From contig CM119266.1 in assembly GCA_051294375.1 (NCBI GenBank), positions 6,403,431 to 6,467,430 of the forward strand: a DNA stretch of 64,000 nucleotides, in the 5' to 3' direction. Shown here one piece after another: positions 24,849 to 37,587 of this stretch; positions within the stretch are counted from its first letter, which is position 1; each line of letters starts with the position of its first letter. The notes below the pieces were generated by a model. That model was not told the DNA's origin. It saw only the letters and a list, made by a program, of their open reading frames with translations, and made no database searches. Position numbers and translations under genes: made by a program. The DNA is from Paraspadella gotoi. Taxonomy: Eukaryota; Chaetognatha.

Positions 24849-25811
24849 GATGCTGGAATAAAGATAAGTTAAGGAAATGTCATCATCTTTCTTCTTTCAT
24901 TTAATTTACACTTTACAGCATGCCTTTTCATTTTATTTAAGTCACAAGGTTTTGTCAGGGATGATTATTTAATATGATCTTAAATTAAATTGAATTTTTC
25001 AATCTCATTTACATATTGTAGTGTTGAACTTAAATTGGTTCACTTCATCTCTATTCACTGACTTTTTTTATTCTTTTATCTGATTATTCTGTCAATCTTT
25101 TGTTTTTCTTTTCTTTTTCTTTTTTTATCTTTCGACGTCAAATTTCATTCGATTTTTATATCACCAAAGAAATATTTTTTTCTTTTTCCAAAACCGAATC
25201 TCATTTTTTTCTTTCCGCTATCTATTTCTGTTTCTATTTTTATTTCTGTCTTTATTACGACTTTTTCTAATTTTATTTCTACTTATTGTTGTATTTCAGT
25301 TTTCTTTTTCCACTTCACTTCCATTTCTACTTCTTTTTCTATTTCTTTTTCTACATCTATGTATTATTTATTTCTACGACAATAACGATCGCTTTCACTT
25401 CACAATGATTTTTCGTGTCATTCTTTCAAATTTCGTTATTCCTTTTTCACATTTTAGGCTAAAGTTTAACCTTTTCACAAGTTTAGATATATTACTTTAA
25501 GCTTAAGCTCGCACAAAACATCCCAACTTTTGTAACATTAAACTCTTTGCATTTAAAACAAACCCTGTCAACCAAAACTTATCCTTCCGCTTCGCTTATT
25601 GTATTTCTTCTCCTCCTCCTCCTCCTCCTCCTCATCCTCCTCCCCCCTCCTTCCACGATGTTTCGAAATCAATTCATGTCTTGCATCTCTGACTCTCTCT
25701 ATCTCTGTCTCTCTCTGACTCTCTCTCATTTGTTTTCGATATTTCTAATCAACTTTCTAACCGACCGAGGAAGGATTGATTCGAGGTATAATTGACTAAA
25801 TCTTTTAATGA

Positions 25812-25995
25812 ACTTGTTACAACCAACATAAAAAATATTCATTCTTTTAATAAATAACCTGTCTACTAGACCTGTCTACCTGTCTACTAGACAGTGTCTA
25901 GGCACTAACTTTGGAGGTCCTTTTAACTAGATGCCAACTTTAAATCAAAATTCTCTCACAGTTGACTTTATTCTCTCCCAAAGTAGCTTATGATT
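25812..25995 (+). repeat. Interspersed repeat family A, diverged copy
   Basis: Keeps TTACAACCAACATAAAAAAT, a CTAACTTTGG core and TCTCTCACAG, with an inserted short duplication of CTGTCTACTAGA. Confidence 0.65.
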
Positions 25996-27267
25996 TAATT
26001 ACAATTGTTGCATTTAGTAGTAAGTGATGGTCAATATTTAGTCAGTGACTGACAGAGAAAACTAAGTACTAAACATTCACACTAAGAGCCATGACTCCTA
26101 GAGTCAACCATTAACGCCTTACGACTCTCACAAATTTGAAAGGGTTGCCCCATGACCAATTCCGCAAAGCCCAATCCCCAGAGCCCAATCCTCAATGGTC
26201 AATGCCCAAAGCTCAGAGCCCAAAACTCAATGCCCAAAGACCAATGCATCTTGCTCCAAAAAGAAAATGCTGTTCTTTCTCTTTTTTCTTCTCTCGCTGA
26301 TCATCGAGTTCACAACACCGTGAGCGATACCGACAACGAGGTCATTGACGAAAGCGACAAAAATAACAACGACAAAAACAACTATAAAAACAAGTAAAAC
26401 AATGAATACCGCAATAAAAACAACGAGAACGAATCCAATCACGACAAAAGCAACGAAAAGAAACAACGACAACAACGACGAACGTGATAAAAACAACGAC
26501 AACAACAAAGCCATTCCCGCCAACGACAACGACTTTAGCGAACCTGATGAGGCTTTTAAAGCGAATCTCGTTATTCGCGACTCCAACCACTTTTGACGAA
26601 AGAGGCGCTCTCGTCTCTCTTTCTTCTCTATCGACGTCTTTTGTTCGAATCCAGGTTAACACCGGAGCTTTTTTTCCATTTAGTTTTAGATCTCCTATCT
26701 TTTGGTTCTCTTCTTTTTATTAGGTTCTCCTCTCTTCATTCGGTTCTCTTTTCTTTTGGTTCTCCTATCTTTTGGTTCTTCTATCTTTGGGTTCTCCTTT
26801 CCTTATTTGGTTCTTCTATCTTTTGGTTTTCCTATCTTTTGGTTCTCCACTTTTTATTTGGTTCTCCTCTTTTTATTTACTCGTTATCTTTTTTGGATTC
26901 TCCACTCTTTAATTCTCTGATTCTCATCTGTTTTTTTTCTCTCCTCTTAGACTCTTACTATTCTCCTCTCTTTGTCTTTTCTTTGTTCTCTTCTCTTTTA
27001 CTCCTCTTCTCTTCTCTTTTTTTATCTCACATTCGCGACTGTGCGGCTCACTCTCCTCCAAAAGATATCATGTGTCGCTTCTAATTTCTCCATTAGCTTT
27101 TTCTTTCTTTTTTCTTTTCTTTTTTTAAAATTCTCTTTTTTTCTTTTCTTACTTTTCCTTCTTTTCGCGCCATCGCAGGAGAGAGTTCTCTCTCATTTCA
27201 CTCTCTCGTTTTTTTTTTCATTTTAGACTTCGTTGTCTCTCTCTGTTCTCTCCTCATCATTCTCTTA

Positions 27268-27315
<48 letters not shown>

Positions 27316-27645
27316 CTCTCTCTCTAGCTCCTTAATCTTCTCTCTCAATCAATCTACTACCTCTCGTCTTCTCCCTCTCTCTGCTCTCCACGTGTTCTCT
27401 CCATCCCATCTTTCACGTGTTCTTTTTTTTTTGGTTTCCTCCACGAGCTCGCGTGTGCTGCCATCTATTTTCCCTCACGTGTCCAGTTTTTTTTTCTACT
27501 CTTTTATTCTTTTAATTTAATTCACTTTTTATCGGAAAATGAGATTTGGTTTGAAAATTAGCTGCAAGTCTTCGGCGGAAAAAAGTTGAAAATCCTCATC
27601 ACTAATTAACTAATATATCGTATTTCGTTCTTGTAAATCCGCACG

Positions 27646-27935
27646 GCCCCAGTAGTATTTTCCTAAAGGGCCCCATTTCAATTTTTACCTTATTAAATTT
27701 AAAATTAATTAAGTTTATATAAGTTCATCGTTTATGCAAAGAGGTTAAGGATAGGGATTAGGTTAAAGATTATATTAGGGATTAGGATTTAGTTACAGAT
27801 TTGGTTAGAAATCAAAGTAAGGGTTTGGGGTAAAGGGTTAGAGTGAGAAAGGTAAGGGTCAGGGATTAGGTTATCTATTTGGTTACAGTTTAGTGTTAAA
27901 TATTTAATTTAGAAGCTTTCAAACTATTATAAATA
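27646..27935. mobile_element. MITE-like element B with telomere-like core, partial
   Basis: Begins with a CGGCCCC..GTATTTTCCTAAAGGGCCCC end like the other family B ends, followed by repeated GGTTAGGGATTAGG-type motifs. The right inverted end is not recognisable, so this copy is probably truncated. Confidence 0.55.
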
Positions 27936-28321
27936 TATACATTATACAAATTTATCCACACAACCTTTAATTATAAATGTATTTTAAAATTGTCAAGGTA
28001 AGTTGGATTAGTTTGATCACCGACCTTAAATACAAAAGTTTCTTAAGTTTCGTCCTTTTAAATTGATGTGGGTCGATTTCATGATTTTTGTTTGATTTCG
28101 AGCGAAAAAATTATCGATCAAATCGAAATTGTGTTTGTTTTAAATTTGTAGATTAAATAAAATGATAAGTTTGATTAATAAAAGAGGTTCGAGTGTTAGT
28201 CATTTCTCTTTCGCCATTTATAATCGCTGATTTTATTGTGAATTATATGTGTTTATTTCTTTTTCCGCGAAAAACGAAATTCGATAAATTTTATTTCATC
28301 GACTTTTATTTTTTTTTTTCA

Positions 28322-28463
28322 GTGATATAAACGATAAATTTAGCGCTGAAGTTGTTGGCGCTGACGATGGCTTGGCATTGACGCTACCGTGGCGCAAGAG
28401 CGGAGAAACTAAGAGTCGACGAAAAACGACGACGACGACGACACGGACGACGACGGCGACGTG
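28322..28463 (+). CDS. Candidate terminal exon, function unknown
   Basis: After a strong T-tract acceptor ending in CAG, a frame reads DINDKFSAEVVGADDGLA and ends in a Thr-rich (ACG)n tail and TGA. Codon use fits the local coding style, but no upstream exons were found and (ACG)n is a simple repeat, so this may be chance. Confidence 0.25.
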
Positions 28464-28489
28464 ACGCGGAAAAACGAGAGGAGGCGCGC

Positions 28490-28856
28490 GGTACAGAGAG
28501 AGGAGAGAAGAGGAGAAGAGAGAGAGAGAGAGAGACGAGAGGAGAGAGAGAGAAGAGAGAGGAGAGAAAGAGTGGAGGGAGAGAGAGAAGGAGAAAGAGA
28601 AGGAGAGAGAAGAGAGAGAGAAGAGAGAGGAGAGAAGAGAGAAAAGAAAGAGAGAGAGAAGAAGAGAGAGAGAGAGAGAAGAAAGAGAGAGAGAGAGAGA
28701 GAAGAAAGAGAGAGAGAGAGAAGAGAGAGAGAGAGAAGAAAGAGAGAGAGAGAGAGGAGGAAGAGAGAAAAAGAAGAGAGAGAGAGAAAGAAAGAAGAGA
28801 GAGAAAGAAAGAGCAGAGAGAGAAAGAAAGAAAGAGAGGAGAGAGAGAGGAGAGAG

Positions 28857-28929
<73 letters not shown>

Positions 28930-28990
28930 AGAGGAGAGAGAGGAGAAGAGAGAGAGAGCAGAGACGAGGAGAGAGAGAGAGAGAGACGCG
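28490..28990 (+). repeat. 500-bp GA/purine tract
   Basis: Almost pure purine, mostly GA dinucleotides with GAA and GGA interruptions. It gives spurious Arg-Glu or Ser-Leu reading frames on the two strands. Confidence 0.95.
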
Positions 28991-29942
28991 TGGATGAACG
29001 AGTCGGTGGGATGAGTTCAAGACGATCGTTCGGGAAAGGATGGGCGGTGAGGGGAAGAGGAGGAGGAGGAGGAAGAAGAGGAGGGTGAGTTCGAAAGTCA
29101 ATGGGGTAAGGCATTAGGGTGAGTGCTATTCGTGGACGGAGGACTGGTGGAGAGGGAGCTAAAAATAGAAAGTAGAGCACAACTTTTTTTTTAGTGAGAA
29201 AAGACAAAAGACTAACTTCTAAACACATTTCAAGCAATTTACGTCAAAAAAATAATAACAAAAAAAAAGAAAACTTATTTCGACGGCGTGACGTTCTCGT
29301 GATTGGTTGAGACAAACGAGGCTTATGATTGGCTGCTATGAAACCGGTTCCCGATTGGATGAGATCGTTGAAGCGCGAAAGCGAGATTGAAGAAACTCTT
29401 AGACGTCGACAAAAGGGAAATAAACAAACAAACAAAATGAACCATGAAAGTGAAAAGGGAAAGGAAAATGAAAATGAAAAGGGTGGGCGCGAGAAAAATA
29501 CTCCGGAGAATAGGTTGAGATTGAAAAATAGAATCCCTGCAAAAAAATAGGGAAAATGAAAAACCATTTCTTCAGAAAACCTAAGAGAAGAAAAATAAAA
29601 AAAATCGTCCGAAAGTTGAGGACTTTTTGTAAAAAAAAATAATTTCCTTTACCCAGAAATAAAAAAGTATAAAATAAAAAAAGAAAAAAATAAGAAAATA
29701 AATATAATAGTAAAACTTTAAATATTAATATTATTAAATAAGTATATATTTAAACAAATATCTATGAACAGACAGACCGACGGAAATGCGGTTTTATTGA
29801 ATATAAACCGCGCTTACGTGATGAGCTTGCCCAACTTTTTATTGTCTTCTCATTTTTTTTTTGGTCGAGAAAACATAAAAGTGACTTCGAAATGAGAGAA
29901 AGAGAAAGTAAGGCTTCTCATTCGTCGTTGTCGTCGTCGTCG

Positions 29943-29973
<31 letters not shown>

Positions 29974-30070
29974 CGTCGTGTTTTCATTTAAAATTTGTTA
30001 CCAAGAAACAAACTATAATTTTCTTTTTTTACTTCTTTAAAATCAATCTGGACAGATAACTAAATATATG

Positions 30071-30153
<83 letters not shown>

Positions 30154-30622
30154 ATTAAGTTAAATGAATAAATAATCAGAACAGTGAAATAAATCTAAAT
30201 AATTCGCTCAGTGCAAACTCGGCTAATCACATCCTCCTTTTATCTTCTTCATGGTCGGTCGGTCGGTCGGTTAAACGGTCGGTCGGTCGGTTAAACGGTC
30301 GGTCGGTCGGTAAAGAAAAGGAAGAAAGGAAACAGAAAAGGAAATAAGAAAAAAATAATAAATGAGGGAAGAGAGCGGATAAAGAAAAGAGAAATAGTCA
30401 TTGCTAATCAATAATCATAGTCAAAGGTACCAAAAAAAAATTATGAAACTATTTAACTCGTAATATAAATTCATAAACATGAGCGAAACAACGTAATGTC
30501 TTCATTTAAATTTAATTTTCATCCCAAAGCAAAATATAAAACGCCATTACAAAAACAGTATCATAGCGAAAAATACTAGACTTAGATAATACAATGCTTC
30601 ATTCTCGATGCCCTTAGATGCC
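28991..30622. other. Intergenic, low complexity
   Basis: No supported gene. A 70-codon frame from an ATG at 29338 (MKPVPDWMRSLKRESEIEET..., Lys/Glu-rich) is possible but unsupported. Inverted CCAAT boxes sit at 29302-29306, 29328-29332 and 29354-29358, a possible promoter. Also present are a GTT/GTC repeat at 29925-29980, (AAAT)n at about 30068-30154 and GGTCGGTCGG repeats at 30253-30310. Confidence 0.5.
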
Positions 30623-31768
30623 CTAAATGCCGCAAGCCATCCACGACGTCTCCACGTAACCTTTTCCTTGTCCAGAGTCGCGGATTTGAAAAGCGACATC
30701 TATTCCGTTGGCGTCGACACGTTTGACGACGACGCTGTACCAAATCGGACGCATCGTCGCGTCGTCGACGGCCTTCGTCACGCCCACCTAAGGAGGAATA
30801 AACAAATGAACAGGTTTTTTTTTTATTTAAGCCGATCAGAGCTCACCTGGCGGGGAATATGAAAAATATGTAAATATATATGTATGTATATATGTAAATA
30901 TTTCCGATTGACAAAACGATCACAAATAAACAATAAGTCCTTGTGACGTCATATTAAAAGTCCAAACACAGATATCACGACTCTTTGGGTCTAACAAACA
31001 GTTTCCTCTCGTATTCTATTAACTGTATCTGAGGTATCAAACATTCGGCCTTCTTCACCCAGAACGCCCTATTTCAGTTTTTAAGTTTTTAGATTAGGTT
31101 AATGGTTAGGGTTAGAGATTAAATTATGAATGATGGTTTGAGATTAGGTTAGTAATTAGGGTCAGGGTTCAGGGTTAGGGATTAAGATTTTGGGTAAGAG
31201 GTAAAGATTAAAAATTAGAGATAGTGGTAAAGGATTAGGTTAGGATTAGTGATTAGGATTATTGATTTGGTTATAGGTTCATTGACAGATTTAAGTTATA
31301 TTTAATAATTGAAATTTATTTTAAAGATTAAAAAAACGAAATGGGCCGCTTTTAGAGAAGAGAGCATGCAATAAAACCAACCTCGACCGTAGGTTTTGAC
31401 GCGAATGGAGTTCTGAAGCGAAGAGACCTCACGACTTCAGTCGAAGGCAAAAAGCCGGAGTAGAGAATTCCGGATTCGCATCGGGGGTTGGCGAGGGCTT
31501 GGGGGGGAAGGGGGGGAGGGGTGGATGAAAATGGACGAGGTGGTTGTTGAAGGGCAAAGTTGAGATATCAGATTATTTGGATGATTTATAAAAAAGAACG
31601 GCGTAAAAAAATTGACGCTCCTCTCTGTTTATCAAAATTGTCTCTACATTACGTTACAATCTAAATTCATTTAAGTTATTATTTTATTTATTTTATTATA
31701 ATTATTTTCTTACTTGTCGCAACAATGACGGAAAAAACCAGAAGAAAAGAAAGCGTCGCAGTCGCCAT
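30623..31768 (-). CDS. Secreted H-type-lectin-like protein
   Basis: Exons 31768-31714, 31497-31382 and 30787-30623 total 336 bp, 111 aa, with consistent phases. Residues 1 to about 20 are a signal peptide (MATATLSFLLVFSVIVA). The rest is a single domain that begins RCESG, contains LRFRTPF and VTKAVDD and ends ETSWMACGI. The pattern (RCESG, then a PF motif, a Lys/Val strand and a closing SWMACG) resembles the H-type lectin domain of discoidin/snail agglutinin type, which binds N-acetylgalactosamine in known members; binding here is inferred. The same domain closes the vWA protein encoded head-to-head at 33520. A MITE-like element lies in the second intron. Confidence 0.85.
31046..31368. mobile_element. 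MITE-like element B in lectin gene intron
   Basis: Ends CGGCCTTCTTCACCCAGAAC and, inverted, GCTCTCTTCTCTAAAAGCGG form imperfect terminal inverted repeats of about 30 bp. The core is degenerate TTAGGGTTAG-type repeats. About 320 bp and non-coding. Confidence 0.75.
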
Positions 31769-33519
31769 CTTGTTTTTTTCCGGATTAAAAATCGAAAATA
31801 ATGATTTTTAGATTTTTGATTTTTGATTATTGAGCTGTAATTTTTGTGCGACTAGATTATTGGAAGAGAATTTCTTTGATTTTTCACTGACGTTTTACGA
31901 TTTTTTTTCTTTTTGTTTCGTGAGGCAGAAATCAAATACCACGTGACACTTTTTAAGTCCTTGATTCGATCAAACCACAATTCATTTGTCTCTTTTTTTT
32001 ATTCTAAGATATCTAAACATTTTCCATATTGACTCCTCATTTCTTGACTTTTCGACAAACATTGCACAAAATTTGTTGAACAAGAGAAATATTTCGCAAA
32101 TATAGATTTTTAAAATAGGAATCCATACATGTACTAAGTCAAAAAGAATTCGGTCCAGCCATTCAGGAGCTATAGTGAAATTGGAAAAAACTATTTTAAA
32201 AGATCCGCAAAAAAACCGAGGCCTCTTTTTGACCTTAATTTATGGGAGTTTTATATATTATATATATCAATATATTTATATATTATATTTTATTTATTAT
32301 TATATATATTATGAAAAATTAGGAATGGGAAATTTGGATTTTTAAAAGAGGAATCCTTGTATATAACCTAAATGAAAAAAGGTATCGTCATTCATGGTTA
32401 AAAATATGTTAATTTCCTTTTGCTTTATTGCTGTTTGAGTAGTTACTTTTAAAAAACAAATAGCCAAATTTTAATAAAATTTGAACTATAGTTCTTTTAT
32501 CCATTATTGACCTATAATATCTTCCATAAAGAAGGAACCTAACATGATTTATTTACGTAGTGTTTTAGGGCGGCCTCTTTTTTTCACAGGACTGTATAGA
32601 CTTTTTTGTTATTGAGTACCATATTAGGAATCATTGTAGTAGATTAATTTGTGAATTAGTTCAAATAAGATTGAGTTCCTCAATTTCATTTGCATATTGT
32701 CGTATTCTGATTAAGCTTTGATAAAATTTTGTTCTATTACCCTGTTATATCATCTGTTGATTATATATTACACTATTTAATTATACTTTAATAGTTTTAA
32801 AAATTTTAATCTCAATTAAACACTAAATACACAATTTTTATAAATATCCATTGAATTGGTATCTTATCATTCATTACTTTCCTACCATCCTATAATCTTT
32901 AAAATAATTTTAAAAACTCTCCTTTCCCAAAATGTGAGCTCAGTTCTTAATGGTCCAATACGCAGTTCTCCATATATAATTTTATTTCAATTACCACAAG
33001 TATTAACATGATGAGAAAACTAAACAAACTCACCCTCACACAGACAAGAACTTCTCGTAATAATAATAAAAAATCACTCCTCCCACTTTAAAAAAAAATC
33101 TCAATAGGATGAAGTCTTTTGTTCGCGACCGAAAGAGGGCGCCATCCATCCAACAAAAAATGGCGTCGTTTTCAAAAAGTGGGCGCGGCCGACGTTGATT
33201 GGACCGGCTTTGTTCCGCCGTCAACGTCTTCGTCGACGGGGACAGGCCCCTTTTGTTATCGTCATTCATTGTTCTTTTGTTCGGCTCGTCAAAATTATAG
33301 ACCAAAACGTCACACCGAGACTTTTCTCGAAATATTTTTTAAATACTCGACATCGACGAAAATAAAAAGGAAAAAAAAATCAACTCATTTTATTTTTTTT
33401 TTCTGATTTTCAAGATTAAATTCAGAAATAATTTGTTGTTAATTAGAAAGGCGAAAGTGAAAGCGCCTCTAACGAGTAATAAAGAAAACAAAACGACAAA
33501 AAAAATAATATCAATAAAA
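31769..33519. promoter_or_regulatory. Shared intergenic region of the lectin pair
   Basis: 1,751 bp between divergent start codons. It is mostly AT-rich. A GC-richer island at 33115-33260 contains an inverted CCAAT (ATTGG near 33197) and GGGCGCGGCC, a likely promoter core for the plus-strand gene. The parts around 32100-32240 and 32330-32620 share GGAATCC..CTAA and GAGGCCTC/GCGGCCTC motifs and may be remnants of a transposon. No gene is seen. Confidence 0.45.
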
Positions 33520-35703
33520 ATGGGTTTTACAACCAGATTTCTCGTCTGCTTGGCCTTCGCAGTGATGGCGGCGGAATTAAGTAAGAATTCCCACTTTTAC
33601 ATCAAAATTATTATGTAGACTGTTCGCTTGTTTCACCAATAAAAAGTTGTAGCCGGTTATTTTATTATAATACTATTATTTGATGAAAACGTCACGGCCT
33701 CGATAAAGACGACAAAGTCAAATTTGAAAAGTTGATGACCAAATATAATCCCAATAAGCTTCCACTGTGTTCCATTTCCACAAATACATTTCGTACTTGA
33801 CACAAATCCGATTCCACAAATATGTGAAAACAATTTCACAAACGCAAATACAATTGGCCAATGCCACAATTCTATTCCTCAAATGCTAGAGTCTCCAAAG
33901 GCCACAAAAACCCTTAACCTGACCCCACCCGGGCTCACCCTACCCCACCCCGTCTACCGTCACAGGCGACGCCTCCTGTTTGAAGTCGAAGAAGATCGAC
34001 CTCCAAATTCTCGTCGACTCCTCGGATTCCGTCACGAAGCCGAATTTCCAGAAGATGATGAAGGTGATGAAGGCGTTGGGGGGGGGCAAGGGGGGGCGTG
34101 ATTTGGGGTTGGGACAAAGGGGTTGGGATCTGGGGGGGGAGCCTGTGATGATCTGAATAAAATTTGATTGAATTAAGAATATTGAGACTTTTTTTTGTTT
34201 GGTTTTTTTTTTTCAATTATTTAACACTCTCAATATTTTCTCAAAATTTTTAATACTTATTCTTTTACATTTAATACGGTTCTTCTCCAATACTCCGACA
34301 AATTACATTGCAGTTTTTCTCTCCGTACTACCAACTCAATTAGCTGGTGTAGTTTTTCCTAGCCCATTCCGGCCTTATTTTCCTAGAACGCCCATTTTCA
34401 TCTAAATTACGTTTTGTTTTTAAAAGTTAACGGTTAATATTAGGGATTAGGTTAAGGATTAGGTTTGAGAGGTTTAGCATTAGGTTAGTAATTATGGTTA
34501 AGGATTAAGGGTTCGGGTTAGAAATTATGCATAAGGGTTTAAGATTAAGTTTCAGGATTAGGTTAGGACTTGAGATTAGGGTTATGGATTAAGGTTAGGT
34601 TTTGGGCTATAACTTTAAGAACATATTTAGATTAATTGTTTAGTTTTAATTAATTAATTAATTTTAATTAATTAATTAAAATTAAAATCCGGAATTAAGA
34701 AATAAAAATGAGGCCCTCTGGGAAAAGAGAGCCGTTTTTCCTTGGTATTCCAACGTATTATTATTATCCAAAGTAGTTCCTGTCTCTCGGTTCCCTTTGG
34801 TTTCGCCCTCCACTTTTTCAAGGCGAAAATAAATGAAGGGAAAAAACATTTGTTTCGTCCTTCGTTTCTCGTAACGAAGAAAACTCGGGATGTACGGACG
34901 GATGGATTTTTCTGTTTTGTTTTTTTTCCCAGTTTTGTTTTGCCTTTGTTGTGTATTATCTATCTACTGATTGAGAACATTATTCAATAAAATACATTCA
35001 ACGAACAATCAACTTTCTATGGAACGTATAGGTAAAAAAAAAAGTAAACGGATTAGTTTTGCTCTTTGAATAATAAATAATAGTTAACACCTCAAAAGTA
35101 TAAAATTGATATAATTGCAAGAACATTGATGTCCCCTTAAGGCGATCGCGAATGATGTGGTGAACGAAATGGAAATTGGTGAAGGAAAAGGAAACGTCGC
35201 TCTCTACGTTTATTCTCACGTCATGGAAAAAGAGTTTGGACTAAAAGAGTGAGAAACTTTTTCATTATTATTTAAAACATTTTATTATCCTTTTTATCAG
35301 TAACATTTACAATATTTCTCGTTGTTGGATTTTATAACAATAACAAAAAACAAATAAAGAATAAACCGTGAATGGTCTCACATTTCAGCCACTTGACGAA
35401 AGAGGCGGTGAAGGAGGCGCTGGTGAAGACTCAATTCATCGGCGGCGCGACGCGGACGGGCAAAGCGATGGAGGAAGCGTTGAAGATCTTTGATGAAGAC
35501 TCCAAGAAAGACGAGGATGCGTTGAAGGTCCGTTGGAGTGGGTGGAAAGGGTAACTGGGGTTAGGAAGGTTGTAGTTGGGATTGCTGGGGTCGGGTTTAA
35601 GGGGAGGACGAGGTCGGCGTTTGCTTTCAAGCTGAGAGTGTTATTTTTGTTTCTATTGTTCCTATTGGCTCCCAGAACGCGCAACCTTCGAACTCTCAAT
35701 CCA

Positions 35704-35745
<42 letters not shown>

Positions 35746-36922
35746 CTGCGAGATTAAACCATTCACGATCTAAACGTTAACATTTCATCACGACGTTCAG
35801 TTTTGCTTGGTCTTCACCGACGGGCAAGCAAGCGATCGCTCGATGGTTCCGGCGGCGTCGTCTGCTTGGAGGAAGAAGGGAGTCAAGATCTTCGCTATCG
35901 GAATCGGAAATCAAATCGATTTGGCGGGTGAGGATTGAAGAGGACGAGGCATCCCAACTCATTATTTATAAATTATTTTATTCTGTTAATTGTTATTAAA
36001 TTTTAAAACTTATACAACTTTTTTTTAAAAAACATATTTATAAATTTATTATTCAATTAACCCTAGTTATTTAATTAAGATATTTTTATTAGGATAATGA
36101 ATATATAATTTGTTTTAAGATTCTAACCTTTAATATATTTGTTATTTCATCAAGGTTAGAGAGAGGTTAGTGAACAATGACTGAACATTGTCGCCTGGAA
36201 AATAATATTTTATTAAGTCTTATTCTTCAGAAATTATTTATTTCTTCCTGATGGCTGAATATACAAAGTAATGGTCAAGTTCATTATTTAAACAATCAAA
36301 GTCACCCTGCAAACCTTAGCGCAAGTAATTAATGTTTTAAAATTGTCGAATTTCAGGTTTGACTGAAATCGCGGGAACAGCTGATCACGTGATTCAGCTC
36401 AAATCCTTTGACGAAATCGGATCAGTCGCTCAGCAACTTTTCGGCAAAGTCTGTCAGACTGTCAAACGTGAGTATCGTGTAATAATGATTTATCACTGTT
36501 GTCATAATGTTATGACTCATTATTTTAAACTCCTCCTTTCAAATTTCCTTCTTTTCTCCTTTTCATTTCCCTCTTCTTTTCCTCCTCCTCCTCCTCCTCC
36601 TCCCTCCCTCCTCCCATCGCCTATAGCCGAACCCCTTCAATCCGCCTTCCGCTGCGAATCCGGCCACGAGGTCGTCCAGCGTCTCGGCTTCTTCAAGATC
36701 ACTCCCATCCGAGTCAACTTCGTCAAGCCTTTCGTCAACGTCCCCGCCTTCACTTGGGGCATCACCAAGGCCGTGGACGACGCCAAGATGGAACCCACTT
36801 GGGCAAACGTGTGGATGAAGGACGGGCTCGACAAGGCGGGGGCCTCCATGGGGGCCTTGGTCTACGACAGCGGGAAATCGAGGAACATCTTGGAGTTCTC
36901 TTGGATGGCCTGCGGGGTTTGA
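33520..36922 (+). CDS. Secreted vWA plus H-type-lectin-like protein
   Basis: Seven exons: 33520-33580, 33966-34063, 35142-35248, 35389-35527, 35801-35927, 36357-36467, 36627-36922; 939 bp, 312 aa, consistent phases. Signal peptide MGFTTRFLVCLAFAVMAA. The vWA domain spans about residues 25-210 with a complete metal-binding (MIDAS) set: DSSDS (DxSxS), the Thr in GGATRTGKA and the Asp in FTDGQASD. The C-terminal domain, about 215-312, starts RCESG, has VNFVKPFVNVPAF and ITKAVDD and ends FSWMACGV, clearly paralogous to the 111-aa lectin next door; here one exon encodes the whole domain. vWA domains bind protein ligands and H-type domains bind sugars, so an extracellular adhesion or recognition role is inferred. 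AATAAA lies at 37142. An inverted, broken copy of exons 3-7 is at 44452-46317. Confidence 0.9.
34370..34734. mobile_element. MITE-like element B in vWA-lectin intron 2
   Basis: Ends CGGCCTTATTTTCCTAGAAC and, inverted, CGGCTCTCTTTTCCCAGAGG are imperfect inverted repeats. Between them are degenerate TTAGG(G)-type repeats and a TTAATTAATTAA palindrome. Confidence 0.8.
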
Positions 36923-37257
36923 GTGGGGAGAGAGATGGGGGGGAAGTGAGAGTGGTTGGGTGGGAATTGAGGGGGGGGTTGGGGTTGAATTTTGGGGGGG
37001 AAAGGGGGGGGAGTCAGTTGGACGAGGACGAGTTGGTTTATCGGTTGTGGTTGACGGTTGTGGATCCAAAAAAAATCATTCGAAGATCAATTTCAAATTC
37101 GCGATTAAAGATTGAAGTTGTATATTCATATTGATTAATTTAATAAAAAAAATTTTTATTATGAAATAAAATGATTAATTGATTGACTTGGACACTTTTT
37201 TTGATACGATGACGAGTGAGGGAAAAATGAAGAAGGAAAAAAGGAAGGAAAAAAAGA

Positions 37258-37290
<33 letters not shown>

Positions 37291-37295
37291 AATTC

Positions 37296-37326
<31 letters not shown>

Positions 37327-37543
37327 ATTATAAATTAATAATTAAATAAATAAATAAATAAATTTAAATTAAATAATAAATTAAATAATAAATAAATAAA
37401 TAAATATAAATAAATAAAAAATAAAATAAATAAATAAATATTAAATATAAATTAATAATTAAATAAATAAATAAAATAAATAAATTTATAAATTAATAAA
37501 TAAATAAATAATAATAAATAAATAAATAAATAAATAAATAAAA

Positions 37544-37587
<44 letters not shown>

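Larger units (their letters stand above)
24849..28321. other. Gene-poor region with repeats
   Basis: No supported gene. It contains T/C-rich tracts (25060-25400, 26680-27500), a family A repeat copy at 25812-25995, CCCAATGCCCAAAG-like degenerate repeats at 26150-26250, an (AAC/GAC)n-rich patch at 26340-26520 that gives Asn/Asp-rich open frames, and a (TC)n run near 27280-27320. The frame through 26500-26596 (IPANDNDFSEPDEAFKANLV) looks somewhat coding but cannot be joined to anything. Confidence 0.5.

Noticed and set aside
28296-29237. Long minus-strand open frame of about 313 codons rich in Ser and Leu
   Set aside because: It is the translation of the 500-bp GA/CT repeat and has no domain or codon signature. 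The plus-strand frame over the same tract is Arg-Glu repeats.
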